Below, one piece after another: positions 10,253-25,777 of a stretch of DNA of 64,000 nt (within the stretch, counting starts at the first letter, position 1; every line of letters begins with the position of its first letter). The notes beneath the pieces were generated by a model, which worked only from the letters and a program-made list of their open reading frames with translations, made no database searches and had not been told where the DNA came from. Source of the stretch: Artemisia argyi (taxonomy: Eukaryota > Streptophyta > Magnoliopsida > Asterales > Asteraceae); assembly GCA_030686995.1 (NCBI GenBank), contig CM060697.1, positions 99,896,147-99,960,146 of the forward strand. Direction: 5' to 3'. Made by a program: the position numbers and the translations under genes.

Positions 10253-11340
10253 AGATTATGATGAACCACCTAATCACAAGATGTATTTCATCAAGCACAG
10301 CTTCTCCTTGCATGAAATGGGTCAAGACTGCCGAGTCTTGTATCATTTACCTTTTTAGCAAGTTTTCATTATTCATGTCTTTAAGAGAGTTTTTGTTAAC
10401 TTGACGTTTAGATATCAAATATTGACAGGCACGCCCTGTTCTTCATTTCCCCGACACTCACACTCGTCTTCGTCATGGATCGCCTCCCTAGATCACCAGC
10501 TCTCTAGTTAGTTTGGGTACCTTCCAGTTTTCAATGTAGCTTACAACCTAAGCTTTTTCTCCTCTGCCCCCCTTGCTGCCATTTACTTTAGACAATTAGA
10601 AGCATGGAGCACAAACAAACCAAAATGTCGGGTTGGGTTCGGGTTAGCAGGTTGGCTGGTCAGACACCTTCAGCCCGACCATGACCTATTTCAACAGTAG
10701 CAACCTTAACCTGTACACGACCCAATGGTTTAGCGGGTTATACTAGTTAGATGGGTTGGCAGGTCGTTCCATTTAACCCATAAAACCTAGTTAATCCAGT
10801 TACAAGTTTCATTTTTGATGTTAAAATGATTTGGTAAATGGGTTAGCGGGGCAACCTGTTTTAACTCACCCCAACCCGGACACGAGGGTCTAATAAACGG
10901 TTTGAGTGGGTCAACATGAAAACGACCCTAAACCTGTTTTTCACTCATCCTAAACGGTTTATTTTTGTGCTGCTCTCGGCTCGTTTTCGTGTCGTCTCGA
11001 GAATTGCTACCCCTACAAACCATATTCTTAACATAAGCGGGGAGGGCTTAGAAGCTTAATGTGAAAACATCTTAGTTTATCCTTTTGATGCTTGAAAACC
11101 CTTAGAAATTCGTTTTCTTAATTGCATTATGCTCGTGCTCCTAATCCACTTAAGTAACACTTGTAACATATTTCCTAGAAGCATAAACTAGAACTTCTTA
11201 GTCTCTAGATAGCATCTTTTCTACTAACTGAATTTACAAGAACAAACAAAAAAAAAGCCACAAACTTCTAATTTCTATTCAGACAAATCAAGAGAAAACT
11301 GCCTCCTGGGCTGTTTCTGCCTTTAAATGTATCAATAGCA
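10253..11340. other. Intergenic DNA with GGGTT-rich repeat
   Basis: No gene is seen. From about 10620 to 11000 the sequence is a degenerate mix of GGGTTGGGT, GGGTTAGC and GGGTCAAC words, a pattern I associate with dispersed noncoding plant repeats. The 3' untranslated region of the RPN10-like gene presumably lies at the start. Confidence 0.4.
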
Positions 11341-11349
11341 CAAGGGGGT

Positions 11350-11465
11350 ATGGAGGAAAAGCTACAGCAAGGCAATATTCATTGGAAAACTCAAATGGGA
11401 GATGCTATTACTTGTATAATAACATGTAATATGTTGCATATAGAAAATCAAAGAATATACTTCCG

Positions 11466-11505
<40 letters not shown>

Positions 11506-12353
11506 CAGCCTTTAGAAAAAATCGGTCTCCAGATTAAAAGACAGGTTAGGCTTGAAAAGAAATTCAAGTATCATGCTCATTGTAAGGAAATTGAGCTGGT
11601 TAGTTTATGTTTTGCTGATGACTTGTTACTTTTGTGTCATGGGGATATTGATTCTGCTTCTGTGCTTAGAAGAGGTTTAGATGAGTTTACACTGTGTTCT
11701 GGTCTTTATCCTAGTCCTAGCAAATGTAACAGTTTTTTTGGTAATGAGGATTATTGGTTATGGCCTACTGATTGGGCAGGAAGGTTTGATGATGTGGTGA
11801 ATTTACCTTGAGTTTAGTGTAAAGGAGGTATGGGAAGCTATGCAAGATGATAACCCTAAGGTTATATGGCATGGACATGTGTTGGTTCTCTCAATGTATA
11901 CCTAGGCATACTTTTATTCTTTGGGTTGCTATTAAAGGTAGGTTAAAGACTAAGGTAAGGATTGCCAAATGGTTTAATATTCAGAATCAGTTATGTCATC
12001 TCTGCAAAATTGAAAATGAATCCCATAATCATTTATTCTTTGACTGCCCATATTCTAAGAGGTTATGGGAAAGATTAAAGCCTCTTGCTTGTTTGAATGA
12101 TATGGGTAATAACTGGCCATGTATTATTATATCTGGGATTTCTAATAAGCCTGCAAAGAATTAAGTGTGGAGTATATTACAGAGACTTGTTCTTGGTGCA
12201 GCTGTGTACTTTACTTGGCAAGAAAGAAATATTAGGAGAATGTACACCGCAAGATCAGATTACTTCCTATCCTGCACAATCAAAAAATCACTAAGATCTC
12301 TTGCACCAAATCCAAAAGGTTGGGCAACAGCCCCAAACTGGAATCAGGTTTAA
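11350..12353 (+). pseudogene. LINE (L1-type) 3' relic: RT fragment plus zf-RVT domain
   Basis: Bases 11521-11810 encode a piece of a non-LTR reverse transcriptase with the catalytic-site segment LCFADDLLLLCHGD. A jump in frame and sequence follows, then 11847-12164 encodes the zf-RVT domain typical of plant L1 elements (RHTFILWVAIKGRLKTK, then CHLCKIENESHNHLFFDCPY). A short tail in a third frame (12165-12353) completes it. The middle of the reverse transcriptase is missing. An uninterrupted (A)37 run lies at 11468-11504, on the 5' side of the fragment, so it is not this element's own tail unless the region was rearranged. Confidence 0.78.
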
Positions 12354-12904
12354 AAAAACGGGTAGATTTTAGTATGCTCTGGTCAGGTGCAAACACTTTC
12401 TGTCAATGTTCAAAATACACAGTAATAGTCAACAAATGCAAAGCTTATTTGTTGCGTATATACTTGGTATTTGAATAAAACTAATTTAGAAATGCTTCAA
12501 AAATATTGGGTAGCTTCTGACCAATTTGAATCAATTGACCCGCTCCCTCTTTTAGTTCCATTTTTCTTAATTTTTTTTTTTACTAAAAAAACCCAAACTG
12601 GCCCATTCGTAAATCATAAGTAATCCAGAGTATCCATGTTTGTAGTTGCCAAAATGACAAGTATTTGACTTTTAAGGTTAAATAAGTCGATTACTTTCCT
12701 GAATCTGACACAAGATACACAAACCAACTAAACCAACTGGTTAGGGAACATAAGATTAGCTATTTATTGGATGCATATCTGTACTAATTAAGCCAACAAT
12801 TTAACCTGCTCTACATTTATAGGCCTTACTCCATCTTATATGTGATAGCTCCAAGATTGTTATTTTTTATTTTTATTTTTTAGTTTTTTACGCACTAGAG
12901 TAAG

Positions 12905-13098
12905 ATACCCTTGTTGATTTGCCCTACACACATCAACACGCACAACAATCACACCTCCATCTCTCAAACACCTCTGCAATTCCCTAAAAAGGCATATTAG
13001 GCACATCTCACAACCAGCGGCAATGATTCCACCACTTCAACACCTGTAACATCAACTACTCCGATCTCTCTCAATGCCATAACAGTCTTTCTGCCACC
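12905..13098 (-). pseudogene. Fragment of a plant SAM-dependent methyltransferase-like gene
   Basis: On the minus strand an acceptor-like CTGCAG at about 13099-13104 precedes GRKTVMALREIGVVDVTG, followed by VEVVESLPLVV. This resembles the segment after the first motif of a plant methyltransferase family. The frame then breaks, and a later piece reads ELQRCLRDGGVIVV, like the post-motif strand of the same fold. The middle is deleted and no start or end is visible. Assignment rests on remembered family pattern only. Confidence 0.4.
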
Positions 13099-13256
13099 TG
13101 CAGACATGACTAACGCGTTTATATAGTTAACTAGCATTCATATATCTTGATACATATACATAAGTTTAAAATAACACAACTAGCAAAATAGAAGCATGAA
13201 ATAGCTAGCCTAGAAAGCTGATCCTATCCATCCCAGTAAAGCCCCACTCGGTTTCA

Positions 13257-13260
<4 letters not shown>

Positions 13261-13330
<70 letters not shown>
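13261..13330. repeat. (TA)35 microsatellite, left of MITE
   Basis: This is an uninterrupted run of 70 bases of TA. Together with the run at 13748-13788 it flanks a small inverted-repeat element, as if the element had inserted into one long TA microsatellite. Confidence 0.95.
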
Positions 13331-13332
<2 letters not shown>

Positions 13333-13744
13333 CTAGATCAAATAAGATCAAACTTAATGTTGTAAAAATGAGATCCAACTAAAATTTGAAGAATGACACT
13401 CTCGTTAAAACAAAATTAAATTTTTTATTAATTACAACAAAAATTGTTAAAGTTTCAATGGTTTTCTTTTTAAATTTGACGAAACAAATGTGATACACTT
13501 TGATTCGAAATGTAACGTGTATCAGGTTAAGGTGATACACTTTGATTCGACATGTAAATTTATAAGTGTGTATCACTAATCCAAATTCATGTATCAATTG
13601 GTTAGTAGTTGTTAAAATGTTAATTTGTATTAATATTTTATTTTTTGTGTATTATTACTAATATGGTTATTTATTAATGTTTTTAGTGTTGTTTAAACTA
13701 GATCTTATTTTTACAACTTTAAGTTTGATCTCACATTAACCTTC

Positions 13745-13747
<3 letters not shown>
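13331..13747. mobile_element. Micron-like MITE inserted in a TA microsatellite
   Basis: The ends carry an imperfect inverted repeat. AGATCAAACTTAATG then TTGTAAAAATGAGATC near 13346-13375 pairs with the complement of GATCTTATTTTTACAA then CTTTAAGTTTGATCTC near 13700-13731. The interior has no coding potential, and contains a duplicated segment around GATACACTTTGATTCGA at about 13492 and 13532. TA repeats flank both sides. Rice Micron elements are known to target TA microsatellites, and this element has the same arrangement. Confidence 0.65.

Positions 13748-13788
<41 letters not shown>
13748..13788. repeat. (TA)n microsatellite, right of MITE
   Basis: This run of about 40 bases of alternating TA directly follows CTTCCCC at the MITE end. 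Confidence 0.9.
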
Positions 13789-13790
<2 letters not shown>

Positions 13791-13893
13791 TTTGTACAAG
13801 TTTTTGATGCACATAGTACAATGGTTTTTATGCATAATTTGGATATATATGCAATTATTCATTTTTGGAAAGATATATATGCAAAAACCCCTA

Positions 13894-14610
13894 GGAGCTG
13901 TTTGGTATCCACCTGTAGCGTGGGATTTGGAGTCAAATGATCAAAACCTCACGTTTGGTTTAAAAGTTGGATGTAAAAAGTTGTCAGAAAACCCACTTGG
14001 CCCACACTTTTGAAATCTCATCTAGTATACCGGGGCTAGTTTCTTTTTGTCAGTATCATGGACCCTTTTTATTTTACTACCACTAATTATTTCTTTTAAC
14101 ATATCAAAGTTATTTACAACAGTTGATTTTGTTTCAATAATATTTTTTGTTTCAATTTTATAAAATTAATTTTTATATAAATATTATTTCTCTCCTAAAT
14201 CAAATTTAAATCCAAATCTAAGGGTGCGTTTGCTATCCACCCGTGGGGTTGGTTTTGGGATACTAAATTGAAAAACAATGTTTGGTTCAAATATGGGAGT
14301 ATGGATCGAGGTATCTAAACTTAACAGTAGTACTATTACAAATTCCATCTAAGTGGTGGGATTTGACAATATAGTTGGCCCTCCAGCTTTTCTTTATCTT
14401 TTTACTCATAGTTAAATATATGTTTTTTTTAAAAAATAATAATTTATTTATTTTATAATATATTTTTCTCCCTCTTACATCAAATCAAAATTCAAACCCT
14501 AATCCTAATCCAAATTCAAATCCAAATCATAAACCCATCTACAAACCAAACGGGCCCTAAATCCAAATTCAAATCCTAATCATAAACCCATCTACAAACC
14601 AAACGGTCCC
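13894..14610. mobile_element. Outer Tourist-like MITE, split by a related MITE
   Basis: The left end reads GGAGCTGTTTGGTATCC, and the right end reads ACCAAACGGTCCC followed by TTA, giving the inverted termini of PIF/Harbinger Tourist-like elements. A second, related MITE (14222-14557) is inserted close to the right end. The AAACCCATCTACAAACCAAACGG end therefore appears twice. The interior is noncoding and AT-rich. Confidence 0.6.
14222..14557. mobile_element. Inner Tourist-like MITE (336 bp)
   Basis: The element begins GGGTGCGTTTG and ends CAAACGGGCCC, and is flanked on both sides by TAA (14219-14221 and 14558-14560), the 3-bp TAA/TTA duplication expected of PIF/Harbinger elements. It has no coding capacity, so its movement would have depended on a transposase from elsewhere. 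Confidence 0.75.
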
Positions 14611-14699
14611 TTATTTTTGTCACAAGAAAAAACCGTAAGTGTAAGTCTATATAACCTACGGAAAGAAAAACATAGAATCTGTGCCGCTCCCGATTTACA

Positions 14700-15305
14700 A
14701 TGGTTTCGGGCAAACGTGGCAAGACAAAGGGAACCAACAACCAACAACACCCAGCAGCCACAAACACCACCAATGACACCAACACAACCAACAATGAACA
14801 AGACCCAGAAACACAAACACTAGACACAAGCACCACCAACGAACCACCAGCAACCGACGACCAACTAACATCATCCAGTACCAAAAACAAAAAACCAGAG
14901 CCAAAATTCTACGATGCAATCGATCAGACTATCCACCAAATTCACATGCTTGGCATTATTGAGTACGGGAGGATGATGGGGCTGGAAAAGAAGGAAATCG
15001 TTGATGAAGTTGAGATTTGGGTTAGGAAGATGGTGCATCCTCTCGCACAACAAGTAAAAGATATGTTTGCAGTAGAACCAGACCAAAAAGCTTTAGTTGA
15101 TGAACATGATAATTATCAGATGCTCTGCTTTGCAAGGGAAGCTAAATTTGAGTATAACCCTGAGTTGTTTAAGCGGGATAAAATACTTAATCCATCTGTC
15201 CAGTTAAGCTTGTTAAAAGACTTTCATGCTTTTATTTGGTATATCAAACAGATGATTAGGGAGGAAAGGAACAAGTTATTGGAAGAGGCGAACAAGGAAG
15301 AGTAA
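14700..15305 (+). CDS. Unrecognised 201-residue single-exon protein
   Basis: I do not recognise this family. The ATG at 14700 is the first in frame. Residues 1-65 are low-complexity, rich in Thr, Asn, Gln and Pro, with a basic start (GKRGKTKGT). Residues 68-201 look like a compact helical domain, with amphipathic stretches such as YDAIDQTIHQIHMLGIIEYG and VEIWVRKMVHPLAQQVKDMF and a charged C-terminal helix (MIREERNKLLEEANKEE). There is no signal peptide or membrane segment. It begins 90 bases after the nested MITEs, which could supply part of its promoter. It may be a lineage-restricted gene, or a fragment of a host or transposon protein. Confidence 0.5.
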   Translation: MVSGKRGKTKGTNNQQHPAATNTTNDTNTTNNEQDPETQTLDTSTTNEPPATDDQLTSSSTKNKKPEPKFYDAIDQTIHQIHMLGIIEYGRMMGLEKKEIVDEVEIWVRKMVHPLAQQVKDMFAVEPDQKALVDEHDNYQMLCFAREAKFEYNPELFKRDKILNPSVQLSLLKDFHAFIWYIKQMIREERNKLLEEANKEE

Positions 15306-15711
15306 TTATCATTTATCCCTTTAATGTTGTTTATTATTGTTGCTTTATGACTTTTTGTAAGTTTATGTGCCGGGCAACAATCAGCTCACCCATTTGACTG
15401 AAAGGTTTTAAACCTATTTAATTTAGTTACTAGTTTTAATACCCTTTTATGCACGGGGATTAGACATTAAACTTTAATTAAATATTAATTTTGCAATTGT
15501 TAATTTAATATTTAGTTTTAAAGTATTATCGAGATCATATGAAAATTTAGTATTGTATGACAGTCGGTGTCGTATATCTCTTGAGATTATAGTTGCATGA
15601 ATCCTATATATTTTTTTGTATTCTTTTCGCTATGATGATTGATTTTGTCATTGGTGTTGTCGATAAGAAACTTTTATTGATAACAAACTTATATTTATTA
15701 TTGAGAGTAGT
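15306..15711. other. Intergenic, AT-rich
   Basis: I see no gene in these 400 bases. They would include the 3' flank of the unrecognised ORF and, on the opposite strand, the 3' flank of the endonuclease-type fragment. Confidence 0.4.
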
Positions 15712-16818
15712 TTAACATAAAGCAATTGAAGGCAAACGGGCAACAAGCTGCGCCTCCAGCCCTTTTTGGATTGCAAAGCTAATTCGCTGAAAAACTACGT
15801 TCATGGATCTAGGAGTCATCACATTAGAGTGCATGACCCACTGAACTCTGTTTAGGAAGACTACAGCATCAGGTGCTAGAAAACCAAAAGTGTCAAACGC
15901 GAAAGGTATAAACTCGTGCTGATTGTCAATGCACGCTTTCTCATGCTTGGTCACTTTGCATAAGGCATCTTTAAGAGCAGCCTCCCCTGCAGTAAAACCT
16001 CCACTCCTCAATCCCACGAGAGGGGAAACACCTGTTAGGTCCACACAAGCATGCTTACCACCTGCCCAACCAAAAACCAAAACATCCGCTGGTCTAAGTG
16101 TTGATCTACCCTCCCGGGGGTCAGTCAGGAAGTTCACAGGTGCTTCTTTCTTTGCAGAGACCCCAGCACGCTTAAGTACATCGAAAAGGACATCACGAAC
16201 CATATCATGTCTGTACTTAAAGCCGGGGAGCTCTCTACAATGCACGGCATGCTCACCAAATGAGTCCAAACATGCTTTGCGACAAACCGGACATGATTCA
16301 TTACCCGGAAAAAGAGGAATCAATAGGCGGTACTTAAGGACCGTACGATACTCCACAGGTGACATGTGTTGGCCTAGACCATCAATAGGAACAGCCGTAA
16401 GAAAGTCTTGAGCATGTGGCGATCGTAGGCATTCAAAAACAGCTTTCTGTCTATCGGTCATGTCAAATTGAACTTCCATACCTTGCACAATTTTACTGAA
16501 CAAAACACTCGCCAAAGTATGTTGGGCTTTGATGGGGGCGGTGTCCTTATCAGTGAAACCGCTGCAGTCAAAGTTCGGAAGCGTATTACGGAGACATGCC
16601 AAAGCACAAGCATAGTCAGGGTCCATGTCACACAAGCCACTGGCACGTAAAATGTGATCTTGGAGTGCCCAAGATTGGGCCCTAGAGGCCACAAAAGCAT
16701 ATGAGGAAGCCTCAACCGCTGAATACAAGCCCAGACCACCAAACCGAATAGGTAAGGAAGCGAGCCTCCATTGATAACTAAGAGTGTCAAATATAAGATG
16801 TCTGCTTTTGATTCTCAT
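15712..16818 (-). pseudogene. C-terminal part of a non-LTR RT protein with zinc finger and restriction-like endonuclease
   Basis: The 368-residue frame is open from an ATG at 16818, but it begins inside a larger protein family in which a reverse transcriptase lies upstream. Visible parts are a segment after the RT (LASLPIRFGGLGLYSAVEAS), a C-x2-C...H-x3-H zinc-binding region (CPVCRKACLDSFGEHAVHC), and a restriction-like PD-(D/E)xK nuclease core (RPADVLVFGW...KHACVDLTGVSPL). The frame ends LEAQLVARLPSIALC. I remember this as a multicopy plant family. Plant LINEs usually carry an APE-type nuclease instead. The copy is truncated at its 5' side, as target-primed reverse transcription often leaves, yet its frame shows no stops, so a small expressed protein is not excluded. 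Confidence 0.65.
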
Positions 16819-17192
16819 TTTACTCTACTATATGGGTACTGTTCGAACAAATTTATTTATATCAAGAGGATGGTTTAATATTCACTTTAGATTTATTAGA
16901 CTTGGCTATTTTATTGTCCTCTTGCTACAATTTAGAAAAGGATTTGTGTTGATGGCTTTTTCAATTATTGTAGTCTTAGATATTCTTGTTTATCAATTGG
17001 TTGTTGTCATAGTAGTATTTATCATATAAGTGGTTTTTCACTATTATTTTTATTTACCTGTTTGTATAAGTTTTAATTTTTGTTCACATATTTGCTAGAG
17101 GCTACTTATATATATATAGATAATATACTCACCTTAAGGCAACTACTCCGACCTCACTACTTGATGCACCGGATTATATTTAGGATTTTATG
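16819..17192. other. Intergenic, AT-rich
   Basis: There is no supported gene here. A plus-strand open frame at 16784-17029 is hydrophobic, AT-driven and lacks any family resemblance. Confidence 0.4.
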
Positions 17193-18625
17193 CTAAGCTG
17201 GACATCCAGTCTCAGTAGGATCCCAACTGCTTGACGGTGTGCCTTGTTGTAAGCAACCTATTTGTGGGACAGTAGGAGCGTATAATTCCCCAAAAGCATT
17301 CCAGCAAAACGGGTCATACATGTGGTAGCCTTTAGGTGCTGGTTTGAGTTCAATGTCGGTTAACCTTACATCCATACAAGGCATGCTGTCACTACATGAG
17401 ACATGAACTGGTTTTACTGTATAGGTTCCTTTAATGTTTTCATAGGCGAGATTTGAGACAGCAACTGCAGATATGTGGTTAGTGCAGGTGCTGTGGTCAA
17501 CTGTTCACAATAGTACTGAATAATCATTATTGGGAATTGGACTTCCGAAACTTGAGTGTTTGAGAATAGTACTCCTTGAACTGACCCTGACCCTCCCTAT
17601 ACAAGAAGGTAAAATGTATTTAATAACTTCTGTTATAAGTAAGTTTCCGGACTAAACCAGCAAATGTTTTCAGAAAAGGACCATATGTGGTAAATTACAG
17701 AGATCATGTACGCAATTTTCTCCATTTTTCATGTCATTTAAAATGTTTAGGGATATTATAAGCTTAATGTTGGTTCATGTACTTAGTAACTGGTATATGC
17801 TATATTTACCTGCCATATCTTGATCCTAACACCCATCATTGTGTTATGCATAATAACGTTACGGACATTGATATTGGAGACACATGCTGTTGTGCCATCT
17901 TTTCCTAAGCTTCCAATGCTTATTCCATGCCCTGGTCCACAATTGACATCATGTACAAATACATTTATGCAGTCATCACCTGCACACAACCATAATTAAT
18001 ATTCTTACGTTCCTTAATCGTGGTTCATGTTACAATGCTAAACTGATTACTTTCGCGTGTGCATACTTTTTGGTGTTTGTTTAAGTATGGATAAGGTGAT
18101 AATTATCTGATTATGCGACAAAATACATTCTCTCTGTCTCTTGGTTGGTCGGGTCCATACAAAAGGCCGATACTTTTTTTTGTTAGATTAGGTCTATTCA
18201 CATTCATGAGGTTTTGGTAGATAAGTGTTATGAAAGGATTTAAGGATATGGTTGTGTAAAGAACCTATGATTGGTTTTCTCATGAGTCATGCTATTTTTG
18301 TCGATTTATTATTATAATCTACCGATCCTATAATTTCTAGTAATTGAACTTAGGAAAATATACGCTATTATTTACCACAAGAAAGGTCTGTCGTATGGAT
18401 CAACACGTTTTGGGAGTTCTGCAAGTGAATTCCGTCAGCGTTGGGGCTGTCATCAGGAGATGAGACTCTGAGACTGTAAACTAAAACTCTGTTACAGTTG
18501 CCAAACTTGAGGTGACAGTAAGGACCAGAGAAAGAAATGGGACCCACAAGGAACTCGTAACCTGATGGCACCATCATCGTCGAGGCTTCCACTTTACAAG
18601 CATCTGCCCATGCAGCTTGAAATGC
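17193..18625 (-). pseudogene. Polygalacturonase (GH28) pseudogene
   Basis: Three exon-like blocks on the minus strand, 18376-18625, 17810-17979 and 17193-17596, carry GH28 pectin-degrading sequence. Catalytic-region motifs are visible: SPDDSPNADGIHL, CGDDC split across the first intron, CGPGHGISIGSLGKDG and GVRIKIWQ. The first block joins FSGPYC directly to HLKFGNC, skipping roughly 100 residues normally present between them. The last block has a frameshift near 17500, between VQFPIMIIQYYC and the in-frame SAVAVSNLAYENIKGTY, and then ends normally at a stop at 17193. The N-terminal exons are absent. The closest type I recall is the At1g48100-like clade. Splice sites remain canonical, so decay seems recent. 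Confidence 0.85.
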
Positions 18626-18639
18626 CTGCATTTTGCAAC

Positions 18640-19620
18640 ATGTACATGAATCGTGGTTAGTAACTTGTCTTTAATATTAGTTACATTAGCGGAATAAAAT
18701 CGACTCTTTATCCTTTAAATGTTAATTTGTAAAGGCCTAAAGGGTGTGTAGTATAGTAACTAATTTCAAATGTTTTATGTAATACAGTTGGTAGTTATTT
18801 ATTTGAAGTATACAATTATTGTTGAGAATCTAGACTATGAAAACTGCAGTATGTGAGTCTTTCTGAATGGTCCCCCATAATTTTGTTCTCTTTTGTCATC
18901 CTATTCTTGTTATCTTTTTTCAGTCATTTAATTTCTTTCTTTCTTTATTCTTATGATTTATGCATTCTATATACTAAAGAATATATACTGATATACAGCA
19001 GAGACCAACCACCTGTCTTTTTCTACAAATGACACAAGTTGCTACAGATTCTAGAGCAAAAAATTTAAGCAATTGTAATTCTTGTGACACATGGATGTCT
19101 TTATGTTGTAAATGCCGATTTTGTAGAAGTATATACTTTTTACGTTCCAAAACAAAATGTAAACTACTGTTATGCATGTTGTTCAATGACAATTATTTGC
19201 TATCAGTCTGTTATGCATGTTGTTCAATGTAATAATTGTCAATACTTTATAATAGCTATCAAAAAAAGTGTTTGTGGTATTTATTTTTGGAATGGGTGGA
19301 GAGAATGGTAGGTTACCTTTTAGAACTTTTTTGTGATTGCTATAGTTCATTTACAATGCTAAAAAGAAGTAAAAATGGTTAGTAGGTGACTAGGTGGCGG
19401 ATATGCTAAAAGCAAGTAGTGATGCATGATATCATTGATATCAATCATATCATGATTCATGAATGCTTAAGTGTAGTCTTAGGTAGAGCCATTTATTTGT
19501 TACACACCAGGTAACTTTTTTCTCCATTTAATTTCATATGCATTTAGAAAGATTTTTGGCTGAATTATTAACTCTCTGCATCTATTTGACCGATTCCTCT
19601 TTAAGCTAATTACTTTACCC
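18640..19620. other. Intergenic, AT-rich
   Basis: I see no gene. A 38-base tandem duplication centred on TTATGCATGTTGTTCAATG occurs at about 19171 and 19209. Short frames across it are unsupported. Confidence 0.4.
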
Positions 19621-19679
19621 ACCCATATGGATAAAACACAACCTAAATCGACCCAGAATCATGGGTTCATCCATGTTAT

Positions 19680-20168
19680 TTGCTTGAGACTTGGAAACAA
19701 GTGTATAGGCATACCATACAACCAATTAATGGCGATCAATTTGGGGTTAAGTCTGATGTGTCAACCACTCTCACACCACCGGTTTATCATAAACAGCTTG
19801 GGAGGCCACCAAAGAAAAGAAAAAGAGCACCTGGAGAGAATGAAGACACGGTTAAAACTGGTACTAAGGGGCACAACAAAAAATCATGTAATCAATCTCA
19901 GTTGACACAATGCCAATCAAGAAATGTTGCAGATGGAAGTCAATCTCAGAGAACACAAAGTGTTGCTGCATCAGAAAGTCAAACAAATGTTGGTGTTGCA
20001 AGTAATCCATCTCAGAGAACAAAAACTCAGACCCCAAATGTTGCTATTGGAAGTCAAGGAGTAGGAAATGAAAGTCAAACACAAAGGTCAACTGGAATTA
20101 TACCAAGATGGAGCATAGCAAGAATCTTTAGTGAAATTTCTGGCATAGGGAAAGACAAAGTTGCCTGA
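19680..20168 (+). pseudogene. C-terminal end of a MULE (MuDR-type) transposase
   Basis: The frame resembles the tail of plant MuDR transposases. It has YRHTIQPINGDQF, a proline-rich linker, and the basic KQLGRPPKKRKRAPGENE that follows the SWIM finger. GTKGHNKKSCNQ, a degenerate CxxC-GHN-C zinc knuckle, comes next, then a Ser/Gln/Thr-rich tail. The frame ends at 20168. The transposase core and SWIM domain are not present upstream, so this is a 3' relic. No start codon is convincing. Confidence 0.72.
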
Positions 20169-20617
20169 TCAACTTCGGTTATGGTTTATGTATTAAGACA
20201 TGTAGTACTTATGTGTTTTGAATTGTATGTTTGGATTATGTTTTAAAACCTTAGTATGATCTAGGTAAGACCTAAAGGTCATAGGATTTTGATGTTATTG
20301 CAACTTCTTTGCAATGACAAGTATGGCCTTTATGTGTATGGTTTATGGTGCAATATGAAACATCTAAGTTTGCATCTAAATTTGCATCTCTATGTGTGTT
20401 CAAGTATTACAGGCATCAAGCCAGCCTCTAAAAACATTATTTGCCAAATTTTTTGTAAACCAAACAACAATTTGTGCCAGCAAATTAACCATTTCCAAGA
20501 TGTACGAATAACTTTTTGTCTTCCACACCAACAATTAACCATTGTGTGATTTTGTGGTTTTTCTTCCTAAGTGTGTTTTTTGTTTGAGTGTGTCTGTTTT
20601 TGGGTTGAGTGTAAGAA

Positions 20618-21085
20618 AGTCCCCGTGGCTTTGTAAATCTATGTATGCCGCATGTAACATAACATTCTCAAGCTTCAAGCTATTTCATATGAGCATCTTA
20701 GACTAATGAAAAAGCTCTTTCACCATTATTTCACTTAAGGTGGGAGTACTAATATTTGTTAATAAACGGTCACGGGATACCTCGGTTAGGCTGCGGTGTT
20801 TGAACTTGAAAATGTCGCGACATTAGCTTGTGCAATTGCAGCCTCAGGTCCAGAAAATCTAGGATGGGACGTGCAAGTTCCGAATTGATTATAGTTTCTA
20901 GTTGGAGGCATATTTATTTTATTAATCATACTAAATCTTTTGCACATGTAAGCTCTGTGATGAACCTAGTGAAATAATGGTGAGAGAGCTTTTTCATTAG
21001 TCAACAATGCTCATATGAAATAGCTTGAAGCTTGAGAATCTTATGTTACATGCTGCATACATCGATTTACAAAGCCACGGGAACT
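20618..21085. repeat. Long inverted repeat (118-bp arms, 232-bp loop)
   Basis: The left arm 20618-20735 and the right arm 20968-21085 are the same length. By eye they pair at 110 of 118 positions when one is reverse-complemented. Both share AGTNCCCGTGGCTTTGTAAATC at the outer end and ACCATTATTTCACT at the inner end. I find no flanking target duplication, so the arms may be MULE-type termini or a foldback element. The right arm lies about 170 bases downstream of the beta-amylase stop codon and may fall within its 3' transcript. Confidence 0.85.
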
Positions 21086-21254
21086 TGGTATATAGTAGCC
21101 ACCCTTATTATTGATTTTGAATATGAATATAGTGACATGAGTTTCTCGTTTACAATAATAATAATACGACATTTGATCTTGACATAGCTGCCAAATTACT
21201 CTTACACTTGCATCTGAATAGATGCATTGTTTCCCATCCTTCAGCTCGTTGACT

Positions 21255-25777
<4,523 letters not shown>

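Noticed and set aside
20600..21100. MULE-type 9-bp target duplication around the 118-bp inverted repeat
   Set aside because: The nine bases on each side of the arms do not match.
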